DNA from: Hirudo medicinalis
Lineage: Eukaryota; Annelida; Clitellata; Hirudinida; Hirudinidae
Assembly (NCBI GenBank): GCA_011800805.1
Contig: MPNW01000197.1
Coordinates: 17,196-78,504 of the forward strand
DNA length: 61,309 bases
Direction: 5' to 3'
This document shows positions 49,093 through 61,309 of the stretch, piece after piece. Under the pieces are notes generated by a model that saw nothing but the letters and a program-made list of their open reading frames with translations, made no database searches and was not told the origin of the DNA. The translations under genes were made by a program, and so were the position numbers. Each line of letters starts with the position of its first letter. Positions within the stretch are counted from its first letter, which is position 1.

Positions 49093-52000
49093 CTACTACT
49101 AATAATAATAACAATAATAACATTGATAATAATAATAATGACATATAATTGTATCAAAGTTTCAATTAATCGCGAATCAATCCCTAAAGACGCCACCTTC
49201 GACGGCCTCCAGTGAGGTTCACTTCATCCCGACCAATCAGAGGCCTCAGGTCAGCAGCCCTCAGAGCCTCCCCACTGAGGCAATTCGATACTTTCCCGAG
49301 TCAGTCAGCCAAGTTCCCAAAGTGCTGGCGTTAGTTGTTGATAATAATTTAATACATTAACTGATGTTATGATGATGATGGCTTGGTGAGTAATCATTAC
49401 AGTGATCGTGATGTAATAATGATAATGATGATGATGATGATGATGGCTTGGTGAGTAATCATTACAATGATCATGATGTAATAATGATAATGATGATGAT
49501 GATGATGATGATGGCTTGGTGAGTAATCATTACGGTGCTTATAATGTAATGATGATGATGATGATGATGATGATGGCTTGGTGAGTAATCAGTGTTTATA
49601 ATGTAATAACTTGTCTTTAATTGATATTGCGATCTTATCGACTATATCCATCGTGTCATAGATTATGGTTTCATTTCAATCCGTTCATTGCCGTTTTAGT
49701 TATAACGATAATAATAACAATCACCGTCGTCGTCGTCGTCATGCCCGCAAGCAGGATTAAGAAGGCAATCATTACAAATAAATGTAACATATTATTACAC
49801 TAACGAATGATTACCAACCGACCTTCCAGCGACCACAGTATTCCGCCCATCGAGAAAACCATGCTCAACTACGAGGAGCAGCTCGAGAGCCTGAGGAAGA
49901 TGATCGACAACCAGCGAGTCTTTGAGCAGGAGTCCTACGAGGAACACCTCAAGAACTACAAGCCCCCTCCTCCCTGCCAGCCCCCGAGGTTTGGTTGTTA
50001 ATGTTCATGAGATGTCGTTAATATTCAAGAGGTGTCGTCAATATTCATGAGGTGTCGTCGATATTCATCACGCAGCTCTTCGAAAATCTCGAACGCTGCA
50101 AGACTCTTTCTGTCTCACTTTGGCTTCCTGACGTTGGACAATCTGAGGGTTTGCTTTTGATTTATTTATTTATCATTATCATCATCATCGTCATCATTAT
50201 TTTAAATCTCATCAAAATTACAAAAATCCAACTGGGTGATGCTCGTTTTAAAGAATTCTTTCCACTGGATTCTTGTCGTGAAATCACCGTCGTTTCGATT
50301 CAGGGCGGTTCGCTGACCGGGGGCATGTTCCCGACCCTCATCAAGTTGAACGAATCAAACTCCACCCTCTGGAACGACTTGAAGGCTCTCGACGGAATCT
50401 CGGTGAGGACTTACGACACGGCCCACGTCTATTGCGTCAAAGCGGGCCAGAGCAAGCTCGAGGACATGCTGGCCAATGTGGTGAGTGGAAGATGGTGCTC
50501 GTTTGCTTGCAGTTGGCTGGCATTCTTTCTGTTTGTTTCTTCTTGATCGACCAGTGATCTTTACTTGAGAGTCAAGAATCAGTGAACCCCTTCGTTCATC
50601 GCTATTCATCAAAAATATTCTCCGACAGGTTTCAGAATCGTCGGTTAGCTCGGACTTTAGGGAGTTCCTGCTATCCCTAGGTTGGCCCGTGGACGTCCCG
50701 AGCCACCCCGGTTGGACCGGGAACCCTGCAACCAGTTGGAAAGTCAGAGATGCCAGGACCGTGGATGCAGAAGGCAAGCGAAGTTCATTTTGCTGTCGTG
50801 ACTTCAATCGAGGATCCAATTATTCAAAAAATTAATAATTTAGCAATTTTTAAACTACTAATGATTAGCTTTTAACGGATTATCGAGTATCGATACTGTC
50901 GATTATTACTTATTTAAACAATATTATTAATTATTAATTATTTGAACAATAACGATTACAACGAACTCAGACCAGACCCGGGCGACGGGCGGCAGTTGTT
51001 ACGACGGAAAGAACAAAGTTTTGTACTGGGCGGACGTCGCCATGGAGCTCGTGTTCGTCGTTCCTTCGTCAGAATCCGTCGTCAAGAGGGACGACGTCCC
51101 AGGTGCGTTCACTTGCCGATCGTTCTGGAATCTCGAGTTGCTCGTTTTTAAAATTAGTTATTTTTAAAATGTGCCAATATTCGTCAATGTTACTTTCTTA
51201 TTATTACTATTAATATTATCTTATTACTATTATTATTATCTTATTACTATTAATACTATCTTATTATTACTATTATTATTACTATTACCATCGTCTCAAA
51301 GTGGCGGAATCCGAGAAGCCCTTGAAGCAGTCGGGCACGACGGAAGGGGAGGGTGGCAGCATTTCGATGACCGCGGAGGGCGAGACCTTGAAGCTCCGAA
51401 GGTCGGGAAGGGTCGGAGGTCACGGAGGCGGAGTCGACGTTCAAGTGGTTATCGTGTGGCTCGAGCACTTCGAGGACCATGCCACGTTCCCCGTCGGTTT
51501 GTTGCATTCTTTGTTGACTTCTTTGCACGCATTTATTTCTTTAGTTGTTTTTCAACTGTTCTTGTGACGATCATCAGTTGGGTTGTTAGTTGTGTTCGGT
51601 TTTTGTGATGAAATTTGCCTGCAGCCGACCTGCCGAAGATGTCCAATCACCAGCAGGCCTCCGAGTTCAAAACGCAGAAGCAGACGCCACTGAGTGCCAA
51701 CAACTTCTGCTTGATATTCGTTCATCCCCTGCATAGTGGTCTCTTCAGGATACACTTGCACACGTCTACATCTAAGTAATTGGAACCTGTCATTTTGATT
51801 TGAATGATTACTTTTGGCGATTTTGTAATGAATTTTAATATTTTGTCATTATTTTTGTAATTTTGGTTGTTGCTGCTGCTGCTCACTGTTGAAAATCAGA
51901 AGGTTGAGAATGTGTGTATTCTTGATGACCTTAACCTTTGGATTCCAGGATTGGTGATGGCGGGCCTTTGGTGGATGGTGCTGTTGTCAGCAGACGAGTA

Positions 52001-52340
52001 TTGGGTCAGATGATCAGGCAGACGACTTACAACGTGTACAGGAGAAAAACGCTGGAAAGTGACATGTAAGTCACAGGGATTTTACATCTTCTGGCTTTAG
52101 CGAGACAAATTGGTTGAATTTAACTTTTAAATGGATTTAAATGTCAACTTCTTATTTCCGACTTGCGATGAGACGTCATTTCGTTCGTTAGTTGGTCGGT
52201 TGATTAATTTACGTTTGAAATGTGATTGCAGACATCAACCACCGCACGTCAAGAGACGCATCTTCATCAAGGAGATCGTCCAAAGGCACAAGTGTCCTAT
52301 GACCGAGTCAGACTTCTGCACTTCTCTCTTCCATTGCTGA
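42194..52340 (+). CDS. RALGAPB: Ral GTPase-activating protein subunit beta
   Basis: Twenty-five phase-consistent exons: 42194-42397, 42716-42914, 43203-43367, 44006-44248, 44404-44667, 44832-45391, 45611-45744, 46188-46297, 46596-46724, 46928-46990, 47160-47428, 47775-47915, 48143-48253, 48462-48627, 48906-49000, 49190-49329, 49830-49988, 50076-50148, 50304-50480, 50629-50773, 50971-51102, 51302-51496, 51625-51775, 51949-52065 and 52232-52340. They give 1416 residues with no stop (human about 1494). Recognised blocks run co-linearly with human [126 protein letters not shown]-type [12 protein letters not shown] and PPHVKRR near the end. It is the regulatory partner that makes RALGAPA subunits active against RalA/RalB. 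The intron after 50773 has a GC donor. Several introns carry long microsatellites against splice sites. Confidence 0.93.
42497..42528. repeat. AAT microsatellite
   Basis: About ten AAT triplets in RALGAPB intron 1. Confidence 0.85.
43374..43545. repeat. GAT/GGT/GAC compound microsatellite
   Basis: About 55 triplets starting only a few bases after the exon 3 donor of RALGAPB. Read in frame it would encode Asp/Gly runs, which makes a spurious long open frame on each strand. Confidence 0.92.
45958..46052. repeat. ATT/GTT compound microsatellite
   Basis: Alternating blocks of ATT and GTT triplets in RALGAPB intron 7. Confidence 0.9.
46813..46914. repeat. short tandem repeat of TGTAGTTAATTAACAGCC
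   Basis: About three imperfect copies of a roughly 30-base unit shortly upstream of RALGAPB exon 10. Confidence 0.75.
47697..47770. repeat. ATT microsatellite abutting a splice acceptor
   Basis: About 22 ATT-type triplets end four bases before exon 12 of RALGAPB (47775). The repeat therefore occupies the position of the polypyrimidine tract. Confidence 0.9.
47972..48012. repeat. GAC/GAT microsatellite
   Basis: GAC block followed by GAT block in RALGAPB intron 12. Confidence 0.85.
48285..48390. repeat. 23-base AT-rich minisatellite
   Basis: About four copies of TTTAATATATCATATTAATAAG with small variants, in RALGAPB intron 13, about 70-180 bases before exon 14. Confidence 0.85.
49055..49140. 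repeat. CTG plus AAT microsatellite
   Basis: About nine CTG/CTA triplets followed by AAT triplets, starting about 50 bases after the exon 15 donor of RALGAPB. Confidence 0.85.
49366..49600. repeat. compound minisatellite with nested GAT microsatellite
   Basis: About four copies of a roughly 55-75 base unit, each made of a GATGATG tract of variable length, then GGCTTGGTGAGTAATCA, then a variable TTAC...GATGTAATAATG segment. Each copy carries GGTGAGTAA, a strong donor-like motif, within RALGAPB intron 16. Confidence 0.85.
50005..50069. repeat. 22-base tandem repeat near exon 18
   Basis: About three copies of ATATTCATGAGGTGTCGTCA with variants fill most of RALGAPB intron 17, up to the acceptor at 50075. 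Confidence 0.8.
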
Positions 52341-53784
52341 CTGTCGACTTCCCTCTAATGTAATCCAGCTCGGACTCCTGTCAAATTTGCACACACATAG
52401 TTACACAAACTCACATTTCTCCACGGTTTTTATCTCTACTCTCCGATGCACATGTTTCTCTGTTTATCAATAAACCGCCATGTTTGTTTTCGTTGTAGTT
52501 ATTTTTAGCGACGTATCACTATGTAGCTTTCGTAGGACTTTCTAACGGAAGCTGTGATTGGCTGGAATCGAGCTGGACCTGGTTGGAAATTTTAATTCAA
52601 TCGAGAATGTTCACATTTCTTACATTGAAGTCGCCATCTGCTCTGTTTTTTTACTGACAGACTTATACTGCAGCACACTTATACTTTCTTGATAACCTGG
52701 TTGGGCTGTGTTTATCTCGGAGAGATGCTTGGAGATACAAGAATGAAATTTGTTCTGTGAGTGTTATGTTGCGACAAAGTAGAAATTTAAATTCAGTTAC
52801 TTTGAGGCACTGACGGCAAGGCTGCAAGCTTCGGTTGTGCTGTGTGTGTGTAGTTTAATGTAAGCCCAGTGTAATTTTTAATGTAAGCAGCTTGATGTAG
52901 CAGTTTACTCAATGCTTGAGTAAATTTAGTGTAAGCGTAGTGCCTGGGTGAGGTTAGGTTTAGTAAATTATTATCATTTGATTTTCTACATAATTAATAC
53001 TTGATTATGCAATTAATACCCCCAAGAAGTAAACCCCACGGAAGGGATGCTTTAACGGATGGCGTTTTTTTATTGGACGAGCTGCAGACAACCTTGAACT
53101 TGAATTTCTGCTGGTCAATTAATGGTTAGGTGGAGATGGTGAAAAGTGAGTAGGTCGGAGGCGAAGCTAGGAGTTTCGGCGCCCGGGGCCGAAACATAAT
53201 TTGGTGCTCCCCTTGACATCATTAAATTAATAAGGTATTCAATTTTGGCATCCCTGAAAATTTGGTGTTAATCCCCTTAAAACTATTATTTTGGCGCCCC
53301 TAGCTGAGCCACTGAGGGAGAGGGTTGCTCAAGTATACAATCACATGGCTCATGGAGTTAATAATAGCACCATCACCTTGAGATGCAAACGCGGAGATGA
53401 GGTGGATGTTGCATCCTGTTGCAGCGCTTTGACGTTCTTGTTATCCAAGATGATATGATATCGTTACAAATGTTCTGACTATATTTAGTCATGTAATAGT
53501 TTACTATTTTTTTTAAATTTACATGGTAATTTTTTTCCTTCTGGTGCTGGATATTATAAATGAAAACCAAGTATATCATAATATTTTCTTCGCCTTTATG
53601 TGACTCTTTTAGACAGTCTATTTCATCTCTTGTCATTTCAACCAACCAACCAACCAACCTATTAACTCATTAGTGCTGGAACTTCATACCATTCTGCAAC
53701 TCTTTATAGCACCAACAACTAGCAGTTGGTCAGAAACGCGCACCGAGTCTTAGTCTGGCTGAGTTTCAAAGCGCATGGAAAAGA
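52341..53784. other. RALGAPB 3' UTR and intergenic
   Basis: After the polyadenylation signal I see no gene. A stretch around 53150-53330 has three similar GGCGCCC / GGCATCC / GGCGCCCC segments and may be a decayed repeat. Confidence 0.55.
52469..52474 (+). promoter_or_regulatory. polyadenylation signal AATAAA for RALGAPB
   Basis: Canonical hexamer about 130 bases after the RALGAPB stop codon. Confidence 0.65.
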
Positions 53785-53794
53785 CCAAATATGG
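53785..53794 (+). promoter_or_regulatory. CArG box (serum response element core)
   Basis: CCAAATATGG fits CC(A/T)6GG exactly and lies about 200 bases upstream of the actin TATA box. In animals this is the binding site of SRF, a standard regulator of actin genes. Confidence 0.7.
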
Positions 53795-53991
53795 TAATGG
53801 CATGGGAAAGTTGCCAAGCTTGCGAACACAATAGCGTGATAGTTCTGGCTCTGTGCAGGCTGTTTTTTGAATTCTGCTGCTGCTCAGAAATGCTGCTGGT
53901 GGAGTTTTGATCCACTTCTCGCTCGGGAGGTGTGTGCCTAGCTCTCTTCATGGAAGCTACCAGATACTGCAAGCTCCGCCCGAGTTTTCCA

Positions 53992-53999
53992 TATAAAAG
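53992..53999 (+). promoter_or_regulatory. TATA box of the actin gene
   Basis: TATAAAAG, about 60 bases before a possible 5' UTR donor (TTG|GTTAGT at 54053). Transcription would start near 54020-54030. Confidence 0.65.
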
Positions 54000-54052
54000 C
54001 GTTCACATCTTCTTGCCAATCGTGCTCTGAGCTTTTTCGAGTTCGCGAGTTG

Positions 54053-54577
54053 GTTAGTGATGTACTAGATTACTGCCTTTATTTTGCATTGTCCTACTTT
54101 TCTTTTATAATCTTTATTTTGTTTTAATCTTATATTATTATTATTATTATTTATAATAATTTCGTTGTTTTATTAATATTATTTTATAATAATTTCTATT
54201 ACCATTGCAAAGTTGCATTGCTGCAAGTGACATAAGCTATTAAGACTGGTTGCTGATTCTTAGGCTTGAATCAAAGCTGAAATTGTTGGTAGATTAAAAG
54301 TAAACTTGCAAAAACTCGAGGCAACTTGTTTTGGAAAACGATGAAATGTAGCAAACTGCACTCTCTTAGTTTTATCAATACTTTTGTGAATGCATTGCTC
54401 GGCATATATAGCTATTCGGCCTAACGAGAATAGATGCCTAAGGTTAATAAGTGAATAAGTGCCTAAGGTTAGCGCCTTCATTCCAGTTATATGTCGCTTC
54501 ATTAATCGATAACTAGTAATTAATAATCAATCTGTAGGGTAAATACCAGTTTAACCATTTTCGTTTCTTTTGTGCAG
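54053..54577 (+). other. actin 5' UTR intron
   Basis: Inferred from the donor GTTAGT at 54053 and the acceptor TTTTGTGCAG ending at 54577, 23 bases before the ATG. A leader intron at this place is common in animal actin genes and would explain the distance from TATA box to start codon. Confidence 0.5.
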
Positions 54578-54600
54578 ATCTGCCATCCTAACTCTGCAAA

Positions 54601-56763
<2,163 letters not shown>

Positions 56764-56861
56764 ATTCGTGCGCACCAAATCGGAGGCGCCGCTTTCGATG
56801 CGAATTATTCGCGTGTCTTATCTCATCCTTGTGCGTTGCTGATGATAATAGTCAGTCTACG

Positions 56862-56867
56862 AATAAA
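56862..56867 (+). promoter_or_regulatory. polyadenylation signal AATAAA for actin
   Basis: Canonical hexamer about 100 bases after the actin stop codon. Confidence 0.75.
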
Positions 56868-57333
56868 GAGTTTGAACTTTCAGAGCTGAGTGTCTTTGTT
56901 GTTGTTGTTGTTTTCTTTACGAGCTGACCTCGGGCGTTACTCGACAGGACAGCACTACAACCTCAAAGAGCAAAGAGAAAACACAATCAGTGAGATTCGT
57001 ATTCATTAAGAAGCCAGAGAAAATGAAGATGCACACAAATATGCACTTTAAGCAAGAGCTCTGCACAACAAAAACAAAGGAAAAATAAGAGCTAAAACCC
57101 TTGAGAGAATGTAGCTTTTCAAAACAGCCACGTGAGTGAGTATTCAGATCAGTCTGAGTTAGCACAACCAAAACGTGAATAAATTATCCCTAAAATATAA
57201 CCGGTCAAATGGTGAAATATTAAATTAAAATATATGAATATGTAGAGGATATGTTGTAGCTACAAAAGACATGGAATGATGCATGGAGCATGGAGCATGG
57301 AGTGAGCTGGCTGTATATGAGTCATCACTTCCA
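56868..57333. other. convergent intergenic region, actin and IDH
   Basis: About 0.5 kb between the 3' ends of actin and IDH. No gene seen; a short GCATGGA triple repeat lies near 57280-57302. Confidence 0.6.
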
Positions 57334-59893
57334 TCACAAAGAGCTCAATTTGAGCTTCAGGTTTTCAGCGAGCTTGTCGATAAACTCGAAGGTGTTTAGG
57401 TAGTCATCTCTTTCGATCCTGTGTAAAGAGCAACAACAACATTAATAATAATAATAATAACAATAATAACAATAACAATAATAATAACAACAACAATAAG
57501 AGCAACAACAATGATAATAATAATAATAACAAAAACATAATGAATAATTATGCACATATTATTCATTATAAACATGCACGCCATCAGCACTTGCTCTCGT
57601 TACTAGCTTAAAAAGTCAGAGAGGTGAGGTCAGCACATCCCAACACTTTCTGATTGACCACAAAACTCGAATGTCATCAGAACACATCAAAATAAAGTAA
57701 AATTACAAAGTAATGTGATTTCAAATCGTACTCTTTCTTGATGCACAGAGCCAGGTCTTTGGTCATGAATCCGGATTCTATTGTCTCGACGCAAACCTTC
57801 TCGAGACTCTCGGCAAACTTCTCCAGCTCCACATTTCCGTCGAGCTTGGCTCGGTGGAGCAGTCCTCGAGTCCAAGCAAATATCGAGGCTTTAAACGAAC
57901 GTCGACTAATAATGAGTAACATTTAACACGGAACTGAAAATCGAGAACAAATGGTGCGGGGGAAAGAATGGCGTTTAAATGAACAGACCGATCGGATTGG
58001 TCGATGTTTCCTTTCCTTGTTCGTGCATCCTGAAGTGTCTGGTGACGGTCCCATGGGCAGCTTCGGCTTCGACCGTTTTTCCGTCCGGGCAAACGAGGAC
58101 GCTCGTCATCATCCCGAGCGATCCGAACCCTGGAGACAAAGCATCCACTAGCTTCAAGGAACCAGTGGCGAAAAAGTTTTAGTCGCAAACCTTGGGCGAC
58201 GGAATCCGACTGGACGTCTCCATCATAATTCTTGCAGGCCCACACGAAACCCCCTTCAGATTTGAGCGCCTGAGCCACCATGTCGTCGATCAATCTGTGT
58301 TCGTAGTCAATGCCTTCCTTCTCAAACTTAGTTTTGTAGTCTCTGTTTGTGAAGAAAATATTCGAAAAGTACAGAGTTATGTGGAAATACATTTTTACAT
58401 GAACAACATTATTTGGAAAAACTGACTTTTGATAAATTTCTTCAAATAAGTCTTTGAATCTACCATCGTAATGCTTCAGGATGGTGTTCTTAGTGCTGAG
58501 TGGAATTGAAAAATAATTTTAGTAAATGTTTAAAAGCAAGCATGAAGTTATTAAAAACACCCTCTGCTGCATAAATATGATCCACATGATGTCAACAACT
58601 TCTTAACTCGCATCAAGTGCGAGTGTTAACAACATCCCCAATAAATCATCAAAATAAAACCAAAGAGGATGAAAGTCAGGTTACAGACCTCATGAAGAGA
58701 GGCAGTTTCTTCTGGAGTGCCATCTGGAATGAGGAGTGAGCAAAGTCCCTTATGGACTGAAAACAAAAACCAAGCAATCAACATTTTGTTTCCAGTATTT
58801 ACCATCCTTTTCTACCTCATCTGTGTTGTACATTGCCAGGGCAACCCCTCCATTTCCATTGAAGTCAAAAACAGTGTGGGTAGTGGGCAGCGACCCGTTG
58901 CTAGGTTTGCACGACAAAGTCGGTCGCCTTGTACTGATTTGAAGACAAAATTGCAACGATAAAAACATCAAATAGACTGATTCCATTTAGTCACTAAAGC
59001 ATCATTTTTATAAAAATATTTGATTTGAAAAAGAATTTGAATTTTTAAAAGGTTATTTTAATTCCAATAAGAGTCAAGATAGATTTCAAAATGACATTTC
59101 CAATTAGAAATGTGATGTCTAAGTTGAAAAACATTTTCTGTTGCAACAAAATGACCAACATTTACCTGATCTCCATGAGCGTGCCTGCCGATTATGATGG
59201 ACTTTTTCCAGTTGCTCACAATCCTGGGAATGTTTTTGCACACTATCGCCTCTCTGAAAACTGTCCCTCCCAATATGTTTCTGATGGTTCCATTGGGAGA
59301 TTTCCACATCTTCTTGAGCTTAAATTCTTTTTTAAAAAAATCATTCAATCAGATGCAATGCACAAAATATTCACCTCCACTCTTGGGAGTGAACACAAAT
59401 AACACAAATTCATGAGGACCAAATCTCACCTTCAACTCTTTTCTCATCAGGAGTTATTGTTGCACACTTTATGCCAACATTATATTTTTTTATGGCATTG
59501 GCACAGTCGACAGTGACTATGTGACATTACAAAACACAGATTAAATCCAGAAATAAACTGTCACACTTATTAAAGCCCTACTTTGGTCCTCTGTGGCATC
59601 CCTATTCTTTATTCCAAGATCAAAAAAATGTATTTCCATTTCCAAATATGGCAACAGTAATTTTTCTTTAATGAGATCCCAAATTATCCTGCAATTATTT
59701 CTCAGGTTGACGTTTATGCCATTCTTTAATGCATTTTAACGAAATTAAATGTCGCACACACCTAGTCATTTCATCTCCCTGAATTTCTACTATAGGGCCA
59801 ACTGAAGGGTATAATTCGTAGTAAAAATTAATATTTTCAAATATTTATATTTTTTAAATTGCACAAATTCAAACAACCTTTAATTTTCCCCAT
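57334..59893 (-). CDS. IDH1: NADP-dependent isocitrate dehydrogenase (cytosolic type)
   Basis: Twelve exons: 59878-59893 (ATG at 59893), 59762-59801, 59582-59688, 59430-59516, 59166-59326, 58816-58933, 58689-58756, 58427-58495, 58191-58342, 57989-58129, 57732-57888 and 57334-57418. It catalyses the oxidative decarboxylation of isocitrate to 2-oxoglutarate with NADP. Family blocks are clear: [47 protein letters not shown]-type [66 protein letters not shown] and [12 protein letters not shown]. The start MGKIKVGPIVE has no presequence, so the product should be cytosolic or peroxisomal; the C-terminus is not a clear SKL signal. All exon phases agree except exon 58816-58933. There the frame is broken and about ten residues after DFVV are missing (see findings). 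As written the gene would not make a full protein. Confidence 0.9.
57436..57540. repeat. AAT/AAC compound microsatellite
   Basis: AAT and AAC triplets just after the last acceptor region of IDH (minus-strand sense: in its last intron, close to the terminal exon). Confidence 0.88.
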
Positions 59894-61309
59894 TTCCTAC
59901 TTATAAGCCAACAGCCGCAAACCGTGCCACACCTTAGCTTTCACACCGTTCACCAGTTGTGGCACGATACGAGAGCAGACGAGATGGGTTAAATGTTAAA
60001 AGTTTTGGAATTAAGTATTGGGATTATCTAAGTAATTTTTTTTTAGATTTAGTACACGATACTCGATTTTAGCTGTTATACAACGCTTCATCAATAGACA
60101 GTTACTGAAAAAGCCTTCTAAATTCTCTTTCCGATTCATAATTCAATATTTATTAATCATGACACGATTTTCAAAGTTTTTATAAAGCTTAACAAAATAA
60201 GAGGAGATTTCTAGTTCAATTCTGAATTTCGTTTCGTTATTAACACAAGATAAGCAAATCCAAAACGGCTTAGGCATTTTGTCCAACTGTTGCCGACAGT
60301 TTTGCTTCATTAGCCTGTGACCTTCACGAGTGACGAATAAGAAAGGAAAGAACTACAATCTTTTAGGTAGCATTGATGCTTTTAATAAGATGGCATAAGT
60401 TTAACGGTTCATTATAAACTTATAAAGCTTATAAGATGATAAATGACTTCGATGCGACTCGGTAGCTTCCAGGCACAACATTTCTTTAACATCATCACAT
60501 CACAAATCAACCCAAATAAAATATTAGTTATATTCAGTGACAAGAACAATAAACAATTTTTTGAAAACCAAATACAATTTATTAATTGTAATGATTTGAT
60601 CTGCATGATAACCACTCCACCAAAAATAAAAGAGTAGCCATTGAATTGAACTTTATTGTTTGTAAATTAATCAATTAATTGATGCTAAGACTTTGCAAAT
60701 GAGGGACTGGATCGCTGTGGCGAGAGCCAAACTCAGAAAAGTAAAACGTCTGAGTCATAAAGTCCAAATCATCTTAGTCATGCAACGGACTTTAATCAAA
60801 TAAATAAATGTTTGAATCATCAGTTTGTGGTGGTTAGGCTGCAGTCGCCATGAATTTCAAATGTTCACATTGATCCTTTGGTTCCTGATACATCGGCCTC
60901 GTTATTGGACCGCTGATTGAATCAAATTGATCGATCTTCCCTTCCTGTCAACAGTTGTAATGTTTAGTCTATTTGAATCTCCTCTTTCCACTTTATCTTC
61001 AAATGTGTCAAATAACTAACATTAAAATTTTTTTATCTCAATGGTCAATTCAGCCCCATAATCCCCTAACCCATTCACCTAAGTAATATATGTTTATATT
61101 TTACAAATAATCCAAAAAAAAAGCTATTAATAATAACATATGACAAATGTTCAACAATATACAATAATAAATTATAATATTAAATATTAAAGTGTTATTA
61201 TTCAATTAATCATTATCTTTGTCTTGCAATAATCGTTTTTACTGACCTAATGACTTATATTTGGACTCAACAAGTATTATCGGCGATAATTTACTTGATC
61301 GTAATATTG
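59894..61309. other. upstream of IDH; no gene recognised
   Basis: AT-rich. The first part should hold the IDH promoter. Short open frames at 60412-60637 have no recognisable content. No gene seen to the window end. Confidence 0.55.

Overview
This is metazoan nuclear DNA. Coding sequence is broken into short exons with GT-AG introns, many only 60-150 bases long. The non-coding DNA is AT-rich and full of trinucleotide microsatellites (ATC/GAT and ATT classes). Nothing looks bacterial: no operons and no ribosome binding sites. A delta-tubulin and a ciliary coiled-coil protein point to an animal with centriole-based cilia. The housekeeping proteins are close to vertebrate homologues in length and organisation. 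A lophotrochozoan such as an annelid or mollusc fits best, but that is inference. Most gene models below were rebuilt by hand, joining exons at splice sites whose phases agree. Family names come from remembered homologues, not from a search.

Layout, left to right. 1-5.5 kb: one unidentified ORF (981-1649, minus) and AT-rich DNA. 5.6-9.4 kb (minus): a TPH-type ciliary coiled-coil protein, CFAP53-like. 9.7-11.3 kb (minus): the 3' exon of a single-pass membrane protein with a fibronectin III domain. 11.3-15.8 kb: microsatellite desert. 15.9-18.2 kb (plus): delta-tubulin. 20.5-24.8 kb (plus): a long disordered protein. 25.8-27.6 kb (plus): PP2C phosphatase of the PPM1A/B type. 28.5-30.2 kb (minus): mitochondrial ribosomal protein MRPS18A/mL66. 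31.1-35.3 kb (minus): mRNA export receptor NXF1, 21 coding exons. 36.4-37.5 kb (plus): TMEM120, intronless. 38.2-40.9 kb (minus): BRAT1. 42.2-52.3 kb (plus): RALGAPB, 25 coding exons. 54.0-56.9 kb (plus): cytoplasmic-type actin with TATA box, CArG box and a 5' UTR intron. 57.3-59.9 kb (minus): NADP-dependent isocitrate dehydrogenase, 12 exons. The last 1.4 kb shows no gene.

The genes do not form one pathway. They are housekeeping genes, some arranged as divergent pairs (NXF1/TMEM120, BRAT1/RALGAPB) and some as convergent pairs (PP2C/MRPS18A, TMEM120/BRAT1, actin/IDH).

I found no clearly new biological system. The most useful anomalies are a one-base frame break in the NXF1 NTF2-like domain, an apparent internal deletion in an IDH exon that leaves an in-frame stop, two GC-AG introns, a conserved Asp-Cys-Tyr C-terminus on BRAT1, a long inverted-repeat element at 20.4 kb, and microsatellites lying directly against splice sites. 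The two frame breaks could be assembly errors, polymorphisms or real lesions.
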